The position numbers were made by a program, and so were the translations under genes. A stretch of 7,641 nt of DNA from an uncultured Spartobacteria bacterium (GTDB lineage Bacteria; Verrucomicrobiota; Verrucomicrobiia; Chthoniobacterales; Terrimicrobiaceae): positions 1 to 7,641 of the forward strand of contig CAIWSO010000292.1 in NCBI GenBank assembly GCA_903915315.1, written 5' to 3'. Below, one piece after another: positions 1 to 6,555 of the stretch. Below the pieces are notes generated by a model, which saw nothing but the letters and a program-made list of their open reading frames with translations, did not search any database and was not told the DNA's origin. Every line of letters starts with the position of its first letter. Within the stretch, counting starts at the first letter, position 1.

Positions 1-302
1 CAGATCCCACCTTCCACGGCGATGGAGAAGCCCGACTTGGCTGGTACGTCGAAGAAAGTCCCGGTCGTGTAGCCAACATTGGCTTCGCTATTGTCGAGTT
101 GAACGGTGCAGTCGCCAGACACGATCTCCATGCGCTCGGCTTTATCCGTCCCAAAGTGGTAATGACCAGGATAAATGAGCCCGAGCGTCTTTTTGGCTCC
201 GTCAGCGAAGACGATGCTGTGGCTAACCACTTTCCCATCAAAATAAACATTGGCCTTCGTTATGGCGGTGACGTTGGAAAACTCAGATGGGATAGCGCTC
301 AT
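1..302 (-). CDS. ppnP: Pyrimidine/purine nucleoside phosphorylase PpnP (DUF1255), 3' end cut by window edge
   Basis: The minus strand from an ATG at 300-302 reads open to the window edge, giving 100 residues and no stop. The family (formerly YaiE/DUF1255) is a small cytoplasmic cupin that phosphorolyses nucleosides to free base plus ribose 1-phosphate. Family-like stretches are ANVYFDGKVVSHSIVF near residues 17-32, KKTLGLIYPGHYHFGT near 37-52, the ERMEIVSGDCTVQL core near 56-69, and FFDVPAKSGFSIAV near 83-96. Against the 94-residue E. coli protein, only about 5-10 C-terminal residues should lie outside the window; the N-terminus is about 10 residues longer, as in many non-enteric members. No good Shine-Dalgarno sequence lies at normal distance; a GGAGGGGGG tract is roughly 20-30 bases upstream. 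It follows recG on the same strand after 84 bases, so it could be an operon tail or have its own promoter. Family is recognised by eye; activity is inferred. Confidence 0.88.
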   Translation of the reverse strand, partial: MSAIPSEFSNVTAITKANVYFDGKVVSHSIVFADGAKKTLGLIYPGHYHFGTDKAERMEIVSGDCTVQLDNSEANVGYTTGTFFDVPAKSGFSIAVEGGI

Positions 303-386
303 GGTGTTCGTAGATTGAATAACACAAGCCCCCCTCCGCAAGCCTTCGTTGCGAAGATGAAGAAAAAGGGCCGGAGCGAGATTTAG
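303..386. other. Spacer between recG and ppnP
   Basis: This 84-base gap lies between the recG stop and the ppnP start. It holds a short perfect hairpin, CTTCG-TTG-CGAAG on the plus strand at 344-356, and a C-rich tract near 330-337 that reads as GGAGGGGGG on the minus strand. The hairpin has only five base pairs and no T-run follows it on either strand, so I do not call it a terminator. No clear promoter was recognised. Readthrough from recG into ppnP is possible. Confidence 0.5.
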
Positions 387-2477
387 CTATCCGCTGACGG
401 AATCCTGCTGAGGTTCGTTTTTGGCAAGATAGGCGCGGAGGTGACTATGATCCGGATAGAGAAGCTCGGGGTCTTTTAACAAAAGATCTTGGGCGGCTCG
501 GCGGGCCTCGGTCATGATTTCGGCATCACGCAAGAGGTCACCCAAACCCAGCGCCGGCATGCCAGTCTGCTCTGTGCCGAGGATATCGCCGGGCCCGCGA
601 AGCAGAAGATCCGCCTCCGCGATATCGAAGCCATTCGAGGTTTTTTCGAGTACCTGAAGTTTTTCGAGATTCACATCCGGGGCACCTGAATGCAGGAGAA
701 TGCAATAGGATTTCGCGGCTCCACGGCCGATACGGCCTCGGAGTTGGTGCATCTGGGATAGACCAAAGCGCGCCGCATCTTCGATGAGCATGATGGTGGC
801 ATTAGGCACATCCACCCCAACCTCAATCACCGTCGTCGCCACAAGAACGGAAATCTGACCCCTCCGAAAATCGCGCATCACCGCATCCTTCGACTCCGCA
901 TCCAGCCGACCATGAACAAGGCCGACGGTCGCCGGCGCAAGAAGCTCACGCCATTTCTCGTATTCCGCCGAAGCGGCTTTCGCGACGAGTTTTTCAGATT
1001 CTTCAATGAGCGGATAAACAATGTAGGCCTGTCGTCCGGCGGCGGTCTCGGTGCGGATAAAGGCGATAATGTCGGGCAACTTCGAGGTATCGCGAAGCGC
1101 CGTGAGGATCTTGCCGCGCCCGGCTGGAGGGGCTTTCAAAATCGAGACATCCAAATCCCCGTAGAGCGTCTGCGTAATGGTGCGAGGAATCGGCGTGGCA
1201 GTCATCACCAGCACATCGGGAGCATCGGCCCGAGCGATGAGACGGGAGCGCTGAAGGACGCCGAATTTGTGTTGTTCGTCGATGACAACGAGCCCGAGAT
1301 TTTCGAATGTGGTCTTCTCAAAAAGCACGGCATGCGTGCCGACAACGAGAGGCGGGCCCTGGGGAGCGCTTTCGGAAAAGAGCCCTGGCAAAGTCCCGTC
1401 GGCATCCGGCGTCCCTTCCTGACGAGCGGCCGTGCGAAGGGTGACGGGGATCCCGAGCGGATCAAGAATGCGGCGAAAATTGAGATAGTGTTGCTCAGCG
1501 AGAATCTGCGTGGGAGCCATGAGTACGGCTTGGTGTCCGGACTCGTGGGCTTGGATCATCGCCCGGAGGGCAACAAGCGTTTTGCCAGACCCGACATCGC
1601 CTTGCAAAAGCCGGTTCATGCGATGCGGAGAAGCCATATCCGCCGAGATTTCGGCCATCACTTCTTGTTGGGACGGGGTGAGATCGAACGGAAGGGCGTC
1701 TTCGACTTTTTTCCAGAGGAGACCATTCCCCGGACGCGCGAGGCCACCCGAGTTTTTAACCCTGCGGCGGCGATAAGCCAACTGAAGCTGAACCCCAAAA
1801 AAGACATCTCGCACGAGTTGAACCCTCGCGACCTCCGCTTCCTCCAGACTTTGGGGAAAGTGGATCGAGCGCCAGATATCGAGCGGGAGAGGGTTAGTAT
1901 CGGAGGGATCTGGCCACAGACGGGGAATGGCAGCGAGATCGGTCACATCCAAGGCGCGGTGGATATATTCCCTCAAGACCTTCACTGGAACGCCATCCCC
2001 GGCGGGGTGAACGGGCGTGATGCGGTCGAAGTGGATCGAGGCTTCGGCATCATCCTCGATCACCTCGAACTCGGGATGCTCCATGACGATCTGGCGGGAA
2101 CGTAGGCGGGGTTTCCCAAAAACGACTAAGCGGTTCTCGGTGGCGATCATTTTTTGGACCCACGGCATGTTATACCATCGACAAACGAGCGGGGAACTGA
2201 GGACGCCAGCCTCTTCATCCTCCAAGGTGATCTCAAAAATCCGACGGGGACCGAAGCGGCGGTAACTGGTCTTTTTGACAACACCGAAAAGGCAAACAGA
2301 AGATTCCGAAGCGTAATCCGGAAAGCGGTCGAATTTCCGGCGATCCTCGTAACGGCGAGGATAATGACGAACAAGATCCTCCAAAGTCAGCAAACCCAGG
2401 CGCTGAAGGGCAGTCCAACGCTGACGCGTCACCCAATCCAATGTATCTAATGTCGTGTCCGGCGGGAGGAGACTCAT
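387..2477 (-). CDS. recG: ATP-dependent DNA helicase RecG
   Basis: RecG unwinds branched DNA, reversing stalled replication forks and processing Holliday junctions and R-loops in the cytoplasm. From the ATG at 2475-2477 the protein is 696 residues, close to E. coli RecG (693). An upstream in-frame ATG at 2564 exists, but it would add 29 residues unlike the family inside the recJ 3' end. The chosen start overlaps the recJ stop as ATGA and has GGAG six bases upstream. The N-terminal wedge/OB region spans roughly residues 10-150. Helicase motifs follow: the FDLTPSQQ Q-like motif near 264, Walker A GDVGSGKT 293-300, Walker B DEQH 400-403, TATP 426-429, motif VI QLRGRIGRG 578-586, and the RecG-type ADLLLRGPGD segment 622-631. 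Residues about 350-378, between motifs Ia and DEQH, differ from the usual TGS-KGK segment and look longer. The gene is probably co-transcribed with recJ. Confidence 0.97.
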   Translation of the reverse strand: MSLLPPDTTLDTLDWVTRQRWTALQRLGLLTLEDLVRHYPRRYEDRRKFDRFPDYASESSVCLFGVVKKTSYRRFGPRRIFEITLEDEEAGVLSSPLVCRWYNMPWVQKMIATENRLVVFGKPRLRSRQIVMEHPEFEVIEDDAEASIHFDRITPVHPAGDGVPVKVLREYIHRALDVTDLAAIPRLWPDPSDTNPLPLDIWRSIHFPQSLEEAEVARVQLVRDVFFGVQLQLAYRRRRVKNSGGLARPGNGLLWKKVEDALPFDLTPSQQEVMAEISADMASPHRMNRLLQGDVGSGKTLVALRAMIQAHESGHQAVLMAPTQILAEQHYLNFRRILDPLGIPVTLRTAARQEGTPDADGTLPGLFSESAPQGPPLVVGTHAVLFEKTTFENLGLVVIDEQHKFGVLQRSRLIARADAPDVLVMTATPIPRTITQTLYGDLDVSILKAPPAGRGKILTALRDTSKLPDIIAFIRTETAAGRQAYIVYPLIEESEKLVAKAASAEYEKWRELLAPATVGLVHGRLDAESKDAVMRDFRRGQISVLVATTVIEVGVDVPNATIMLIEDAARFGLSQMHQLRGRIGRGAAKSYCILLHSGAPDVNLEKLQVLEKTSNGFDIAEADLLLRGPGDILGTEQTGMPALGLGDLLRDAEIMTEARRAAQDLLLKDPELLYPDHSHLRAYLAKNEPQQDSVSG

Positions 2478-4162
2478 TCCGAACTCCGGATTTCCATGAT
2501 CTGAATTTGGGGTTCCGAGCGGCCCTGCCAGTGATTCCACTCCAGCGTGTAAGCGATATCCCAAGGCGGGCGAGGCATGGCGTCGAGCGGAGCATTGAAA
2601 TAAACGGCCGCAATCCGCCGGCGACCCGCACCGAACTCGATGCGAAGATGCTTCTCCTTCATGACACGGGGCGTTCCGACGGGTGCGATACCCCGAGAAA
2701 AGAGAACGGGTCTCGCATTATGGGACCCGAAAGGCTCCAGTAAATCCTGAGCTTCCAGTGTGGCGGGCTCGATCTCATCCAAAGGAACCTCGCAATGGAG
2801 ATGGAGCTTCGGCGCCAACATATCCGGAGTGGCCAACAAGCGTGCGGCCGCCTCCAAGGTATCCCGGAAGGCATCGAGATTTTTTTCGTCGATCGAAACG
2901 CCCGCCGCCATTTCGTGACCGCCAAATTGCGTCAAATGAGAGGCGCAATCCCCCAAGAGACGAACGAGCGAAAGTCCTTCAATGCTGCGTCCACTCCCCT
3001 TCCCTGCCCCATTTTCATCAAAACCGATAATGAAGGCGGGACGGTGAAACTGACGCATGATTTTTCCTGCAACGACACCGATCACGCCGATATGCCAATC
3101 CCGACTCCCTGCTACGATGGTGACGTCAGTTTCGGGATTGAATCGTTCCGAAATCCTAGCCTCAGCCTCAGCCGCGACGTGGCGTTCCACAGTTTGCCGC
3201 TCGCGATTGTGCTGATCGAGAGCGAGAGCGAGGCGATTTGCCTCGGCGTCATCATCGGTGAGAAGAAGTTGAAGCGCTTGGTTTGCGGATCCGAGGCGAC
3301 CGGCGGCATTGATGCGAGGTCCAAGACGGAATCCGATATCAGCGCCACGAACCGGAGAAGAAACCCCAGAAACCGCCTTCAGCGCAACACTCCCCGGCCA
3401 GCGGGTGTTTTCCATCCGATCCAGTCCATGACGGACAAAAATGCGATTCTCGCCGACCAAGGGGACGATATCCGCGATAGTGGCCATGGCGACGAGATCC
3501 AAAAAGTCGCGTAGATCGAGACCGGGCACGGGCTGGGATTTCAGAAGGGCGTGGACGAGCTTGAAAACAACGCCAGCGCTGCAGAGGTAATGAAAATCGT
3601 CCCCGCACTTCGGATTCACCAGCGCCACACAATCCGGACGCTCGCTGGCAAGTTCGTGGTGGTCGAGAACAACGACATCCACCCCGGACCGCTTGAGTTG
3701 GGCAATTTGCGAAACCGATGTCGTTCCGCAATCCACCGCAATGAGGAGTTGGGGGTTGTGGAGTTCACAACAGCGCTTGAGGCCCGCCTCACTGAGTCCG
3801 TAGCCTTCCTCAAATCGAAGCGGAAGAAAGCAGGCGACATCGACCCCGTAAGCCCGGAAAATGCGAGCGAGAATCGCCAAGGACGTCGTCCCATCCACGT
3901 CGTAGTCACCATAAAGAACAACGCGTTCCTTCCGTTGAATCGCGGCTAGCACGCGATCCCGAGCGAGGACCATGTCGGGAAGAAGTTCCGGCGCGCTCAG
4001 GGCGCGAAGCTTGGGATTCAGGTAGGTATCGGCATCAACTGGCTCGGTGAAACCGCGATTAACGAGAATACGGGCGAGAAAAGCGGGAATCGACAACTCG
4101 CGCTGAACCGCCTGAACAACGGCGGGGTCGGAATCGGAAGAAAAAATCCAGCGGCGCTGCAT
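2474..4162 (-). CDS. recJ: Single-stranded-DNA-specific 5'-3' exonuclease RecJ
   Basis: RecJ degrades single-stranded DNA 5' to 3' in RecF-pathway recombination, base excision and mismatch repair. The 562-residue product is close to E. coli RecJ (577). DHH-family metal-binding motifs are in order: DYDVDG 86-91 (usually DYDADG; the aspartates are kept), VDCGTTS 143-149, DHH 167-169 and the following NPK 183-185. The DHHA1 side shows LGPRINAAGRL 280-290, HIGVIGVVAGK 357-367, GSGRS 389-393 and GGHEMAAG 414-421, and the last ~105 residues fit the RecJ OB-fold. All expected acidic and histidine ligands that I can place are present, so the enzyme should be active. The ATG start gives a normal RecJ N-terminus (FSSDSDPAVVQAVQ), though no Shine-Dalgarno sequence is evident. 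It starts 9 bases after the GT5 gene ends, and its TGA overlaps the recG ATG, so an operon is very likely. Confidence 0.97.
   Translation of the reverse strand: MQRRWIFSSDSDPAVVQAVQRELSIPAFLARILVNRGFTEPVDADTYLNPKLRALSAPELLPDMVLARDRVLAAIQRKERVVLYGDYDVDGTTSLAILARIFRAYGVDVACFLPLRFEEGYGLSEAGLKRCCELHNPQLLIAVDCGTTSVSQIAQLKRSGVDVVVLDHHELASERPDCVALVNPKCGDDFHYLCSAGVVFKLVHALLKSQPVPGLDLRDFLDLVAMATIADIVPLVGENRIFVRHGLDRMENTRWPGSVALKAVSGVSSPVRGADIGFRLGPRINAAGRLGSANQALQLLLTDDDAEANRLALALDQHNRERQTVERHVAAEAEARISERFNPETDVTIVAGSRDWHIGVIGVVAGKIMRQFHRPAFIIGFDENGAGKGSGRSIEGLSLVRLLGDCASHLTQFGGHEMAAGVSIDEKNLDAFRDTLEAAARLLATPDMLAPKLHLHCEVPLDEIEPATLEAQDLLEPFGSHNARPVLFSRGIAPVGTPRVMKEKHLRIEFGAGRRRIAAVYFNAPLDAMPRPPWDIAYTLEWNHWQGRSEPQIQIMEIRSSE
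2484..2487 (-). promoter_or_regulatory. Ribosome binding site for recG inside the recJ 3' end
   Basis: On the minus strand the sequence GGAG sits six bases before the ATG at 2475-2477, within the last codons of recJ. With the ATGA stop/start overlap this suggests that ribosomes finishing recJ reinitiate on recG. It is the main reason for choosing the shorter recG start over the one at 2564. Most other genes in the window lack an obvious Shine-Dalgarno sequence. Confidence 0.6.
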
Positions 4163-4171
4163 GAGCGGGCG

Positions 4172-5575
4172 TCAGGCTGCGATACGCTGATGACTGGTAG
4201 TCAGTCGCTGATAGATCGCAACCAAGGAAGCCACGCTTGCAGACCAGGAGAAATCCGTCGAAGCCACGCGATCCGAAAGAGTCTGCAACTCAGCGCCGCT
4301 GAGAAATGCCGCATGGCGGATCACATCGAGCAACGCATCCACTCCATCACGATAAAAAACGAGACCATTTCCGTGAGTCGTTACTCGATCGTAGGGCTGA
4401 ACGATTTGGTGAAGCCCGTCGCAGTGGCGGGCGAGAGGAATGATGCCATTACGCATCGCTTTCGTGAGAAATTCACAACTCGGCTCGAACTCAGCCGGAA
4501 GAAGAACAAAGTCACCGGCCTCCAATACTCGAGTCAACTCCCCAGAACCGACCTTGGGAATATGAACGAACCGTCCCGCATGCCGCCTCTCCGCAACCAG
4601 GAGTGCAACGCGATCCTCCTCTCGGACCTCACCGAGCAGAACGACAAAAATGTCATCCGAAGGCAGGCGGTCCATCCCAGCGAGCAAAACACCGAGACCA
4701 TGTCCAGCAGTCGATGCGGCATCAACAAGAACGATTCGAGAAGCGTCACCCGCTTTAATGGATGAAAAAAGTTCACTGCGGGATTTTGCGATATCCTTAG
4801 CTGCAGAAGAGGTCACAGGAAAGGCGGCCTCATCGAAGCCAGGAGCGATCCCGATCAATTTATTGGAATGCTCGCGTAAGACGCTTTCCAAGCCACATCC
4901 ATGCTCGGGCGTTTGCATCGCCGAGACGTAACGACTGCCGGGAAGCACCACCGCGTCAGCGAAGACGATGCCCGACTTCAAGAAATTCATGCTGCCGTAA
5001 AACTCCAGTGCCGCAGCCGAGAAATAGGAGGCTGGGAGATTCGTGAGAGCAAAATCGTGGCTCCAGAAATTCCCCTGATACTGCAAACTCTGCGGGGAAA
5101 GTACCGTCACGATGCCGAGATTCTGCTCACGAACGAAGACAGGCACGAGAGCAGGTTGCCACCCATGCACATGGATCGCATCCGGCGATTCGCGGCGGGC
5201 AACCTCGACGACGCATTTTGAGAAAAAGATAAAGCGGGCAGCATTGTCCTCGTAGTCCCGTCCATCCATGCCGTAGAGGCCCGTCCTGTCAAAACACTCA
5301 TCCCTCTCAATAAAAAGCAGGCGTATGCCCTTGGGATCGACGGCCTCCCATACAACGCAATTCAAACGAGAAGACCCCAGCGGAACAGCAAAGCGAACCT
5401 TGGATCGCTTGAGCGTTAGGGATTTTTGCTCCCGCACGCAGCGATACAGGGGAAGCACAACGAGAACCTCGTGCCCAGCTTCCGCCATTTTTGCGCACAA
5501 ATCCGAAACGTCATCCGCCAGTTTTCCGGTTTCCGCATAGGGGGCGAACTCGCTGGAAGCCATCAGAATTTTCAT
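4172..5575 (-). CDS. Glycogen/starch synthase-like GT5 glycosyltransferase with degraded active site
   Basis: The 467-residue length matches GlgA (E. coli 477), which transfers glucose from ADP-glucose to growing alpha-1,4-glucan. The family layout is clear: MKILMASSEFAPYAETGKLADDV at the N-terminus, FDRTGLYGMDGRDYEDNAARF 95-115, HVHGWQPAL 135-143, YQGNF 166-170, MNFLKSGIVFADAV 196-209, CGLESVLREHSNKLIGIAPGFD 227-248, GDFVLLPAEFEP 354-365 and DFSWSASVASLVAIYQRL 441-458. Several key positions are changed by my hand alignment to E. coli: K15 is E15, the next-but-two Gly is K18, D137 is G138, H161 is Q162, and the R300/K305 region (normally SRL..QKG) reads DAASTAGHG. The E377 equivalent (E364) is kept. 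It may therefore be inactive, regulatory, or use another substrate. A true glgA elsewhere in the genome would be expected. It is the first gene of the presumed operon with recJ and recG. ATG start, no clear Shine-Dalgarno sequence. I withhold the symbol glgA. Confidence 0.85.
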   Translation of the reverse strand: MKILMASSEFAPYAETGKLADDVSDLCAKMAEAGHEVLVVLPLYRCVREQKSLTLKRSKVRFAVPLGSSRLNCVVWEAVDPKGIRLLFIERDECFDRTGLYGMDGRDYEDNAARFIFFSKCVVEVARRESPDAIHVHGWQPALVPVFVREQNLGIVTVLSPQSLQYQGNFWSHDFALTNLPASYFSAAALEFYGSMNFLKSGIVFADAVVLPGSRYVSAMQTPEHGCGLESVLREHSNKLIGIAPGFDEAAFPVTSSAAKDIAKSRSELFSSIKAGDASRIVLVDAASTAGHGLGVLLAGMDRLPSDDIFVVLLGEVREEDRVALLVAERRHAGRFVHIPKVGSGELTRVLEAGDFVLLPAEFEPSCEFLTKAMRNGIIPLARHCDGLHQIVQPYDRVTTHGNGLVFYRDGVDALLDVIRHAAFLSGAELQTLSDRVASTDFSWSASVASLVAIYQRLTTSHQRIAA

Positions 5576-5601
5576 ACGCGAATCATGCGAAACATTGCGC
5601 C

Positions 5602-5612
5602 GTTAGTCTAAC
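5602..5612. promoter_or_regulatory. 11-bp palindrome upstream of the GT5-recJ-recG cluster
   Basis: The plus strand reads GTTAGTCTAAC, a perfect inverted repeat of 5 bases around one central base, 26 bases before the GT5 start codon. It lies in the only gap where a promoter for the GT5-recJ-recG cluster could sit close by, between the acpP terminator and the start codon. It could be a small operator or overlap a -10 element; chance is also plausible for so short a repeat. I found no convincing -35/-10 pair with it. Confidence 0.25.
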
Positions 5613-5659
5613 CAAAAGAAGACAGACATCACCAGAAGCCCATCTTCATCTGGGCATAA

Positions 5660-5685
5660 AAAAACCCCGCCGAAGCGGGGTTTTT
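5660..5685 (-). terminator. Rho-independent terminator of acpP, C(UUCG)G hairpin, symmetric
   Basis: Read on the minus strand, this is AAAAA, then CCCCGC-TTCG-GCGGGG, then a run of seven T (TTTTTTT down to 5658). The GC stem of six pairs is capped by the very stable C(UUCG)G tetraloop and extended by A-T pairs. It lies 21 bases past the acpP stop (stop ends at 5707), so acpP is its main client. It also insulates the downstream GT5-recJ-recG cluster, which must then start from its own promoter. The A/T flanks are symmetric (TTTTTAAAA on the plus strand), so it could stop transcripts from either side, but no plus-strand gene lies to its left. Confidence 0.9.
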
Positions 5686-5706
5686 AAAATTGTGGAGAAA
5701 GAAGGC

Positions 5707-5952
5707 TTACTTACCTTTTTTTTCTTCGATGTACTTGATGACATCGCCAACGGACTGAAGCTTCTCAGCATCTTCATCTGGAACTTCAACGCTGAACTCT
5801 TCTTCAAAAGCCATAACAAGCTCGACCGTATCCAAGGAATCGGCTCCAAGGTCCTCGATGAAAGAGGCGTTTGGTGTGACTTGCTCAGCGTTAACGCCGA
5901 GTTGTTCAATGATGATATCTTTTACTTTTTCTTCGATGGATTTTTCAGACAT
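5707..5952 (-). CDS. acpP: Acyl carrier protein
   Basis: This 81-residue acidic protein carries growing acyl chains on a 4'-phosphopantetheine arm in type II fatty acid synthesis and supplies acyl groups for phospholipid and lipid A synthesis. The prosthetic-group serine is S39 in the GADSLD motif (36-41), followed by the recognition helix TVELVMAFEEEF (42-53) and the helix III/IV region VPDEDAEKLQSVGDVIKYI (57-75). The length matches E. coli AcpP (77 after Met removal). The ATG start gives the normal MSEKSIEEKVKDIIIEQLGV N-terminus; no Shine-Dalgarno sequence is visible just upstream. It is a single-gene transcription unit here: a strong terminator follows at once, and fabF, its usual downstream partner in many bacteria, is absent. 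The gene is divergent from the SRPBCC gene. Confidence 0.98.
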   Translation of the reverse strand: MSEKSIEEKVKDIIIEQLGVNAEQVTPNASFIEDLGADSLDTVELVMAFEEEFSVEVPDEDAEKLQSVGDVIKYIEEKKGK

Positions 5953-6084
5953 GGGATTTAATGTAAGTGCAGGTTGTGAGTAATGAGCGATCGGAAGATT
6001 TGCAACAAGTAATTTCGCGACAAATGAACCAAGGCGGGCGACAACTTTGCTGATGATAAAAAGACGTCAAGCGCAAACTTCCCA
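5953..6084. promoter_or_regulatory. Divergent intergenic region between acpP and the SRPBCC gene
   Basis: This 132-base spacer should hold the acpP promoter (minus) and the promoter of the plus-strand gene. It is AT-richer than the flanking genes. On the minus strand, a TTGACG box (plus-strand 6065-6070) is a good -35 match, but the hexamer 17 bases on is AAGTTG (6042-6047), a poor -10. I therefore call only the region, not a specific promoter. I saw no riboswitch, repeat or small ORF of note in it. Confidence 0.45.
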
Positions 6085-6555
6085 ATGAAAGCTTCGATAT
6101 TCGAAAAATCGACCATCCTGAAGGCCTCCTGCGAAAGCGTTTTTGCCTTCCATGAATCACCGAAGAACATTTCCAAAATTGCGCCTTCTTCACTCCACGT
6201 GCATGAGGTCGCGTGCGACGACGCAGCCGTGACCGGTGGGATTTTTCGGATTCGCGCCTCGCAATTTGGCATCCCGATTCATTGGGTCGGCCAGTGGGAT
6301 CAGGTGGAAAAACCCTCCCTCCTTGTGGACACATCCCTCGCATCGCCATTCGCAATATGGCGGCACAGTCACATATTCTCACCGCACCCCGAGGGATGCT
6401 TGATGACCGATCGCGTCGAGCACCGACTCAAGGGTGGTTTTTTGGGAGCCATGGTTTCCCGCTTCCTACTGCCCATGTTCTTCGCGGCAATGTTCCATGC
6501 TCGCCATGTGGCGACACGGCGCTTTTTTGCGAGATCAGTGCCGTCGAGCGGATAG
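6085..6555 (+). CDS. SRPBCC (START/Bet v1-fold) family protein, function unknown
   Basis: This 156-residue protein has the pattern of the small SRPBCC branch often named cell-division-inhibitor or polyketide-cyclase-like, also found as the C-terminal part of some SDR epimerases. Visible marks are an opening beta strand (FEKSTILKAS), VFAFHESPKNISKIAP near 19-34, a GIFRIRASQFGIPIHWVGQW strand pair near 52-71, FAIWRHSHIFSPHPEG near 89-104, MTDRVEHRLKGGFLG near 107-121, and a long C-terminal helix containing MFFAAMFHARHVATRRFF. The fold is a hydrophobic pocket that binds lipid-like or aromatic ligands; no catalytic residues can be assigned and the substrate is unknown. It is the only plus-strand gene in the window. 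Its last 21 bases overlap the lpxK 3' end tail to tail. No signal peptide. The ATG fits the family start; no clear ribosome binding site. Confidence 0.85.
   Translation: MKASIFEKSTILKASCESVFAFHESPKNISKIAPSSLHVHEVACDDAAVTGGIFRIRASQFGIPIHWVGQWDQVEKPSLLVDTSLASPFAIWRHSHIFSPHPEGCLMTDRVEHRLKGGFLGAMVSRFLLPMFFAAMFHARHVATRRFFARSVPSSG

Noticed and set aside
344..356. Hairpin CTTCG-TTG-CGAAG as a recG terminator
   Set aside because: It has only five base pairs and no following T-run on either strand.
99..386. 95-codon plus-strand frame at the left edge
   Set aside because: The minus strand over the same bases reads as a clear PpnP protein; the plus-strand product has no recognisable features.
912..2105. 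397-codon open frame on the plus strand, antisense to recG
   Set aside because: The translation is Arg/Gly/Asp-rich with no recognisable motif and lies wholly opposite the RecG helicase motifs. Long antisense frames are common in GC-rich coding DNA. Treated as a shadow.
2478..2564. Longer recG start at 2564 adding 29 residues
   Set aside because: The extension lies inside recJ and is unlike RecG N-termini. The ATGA overlap with a GGAG site supports 2477.
2795..3514. 239-codon plus-strand frame antisense to recJ
   Set aside because: It has no family-like motif and sits opposite the conserved RecJ core, so it is a shadow of recJ codon bias.
4190..4765. 191-codon plus-strand frame antisense to the GT5 gene
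   Set aside because: It is opposite conserved GT5 sequence, lacks domain features, and is best explained as a shadow.
6042..6070. acpP promoter with TTGACG (-35) and AAGTTG (-10)
   Set aside because: The -35 match and 17-base spacing are good, but the -10 hexamer is poor, so I kept it only as a remark on the intergenic region.
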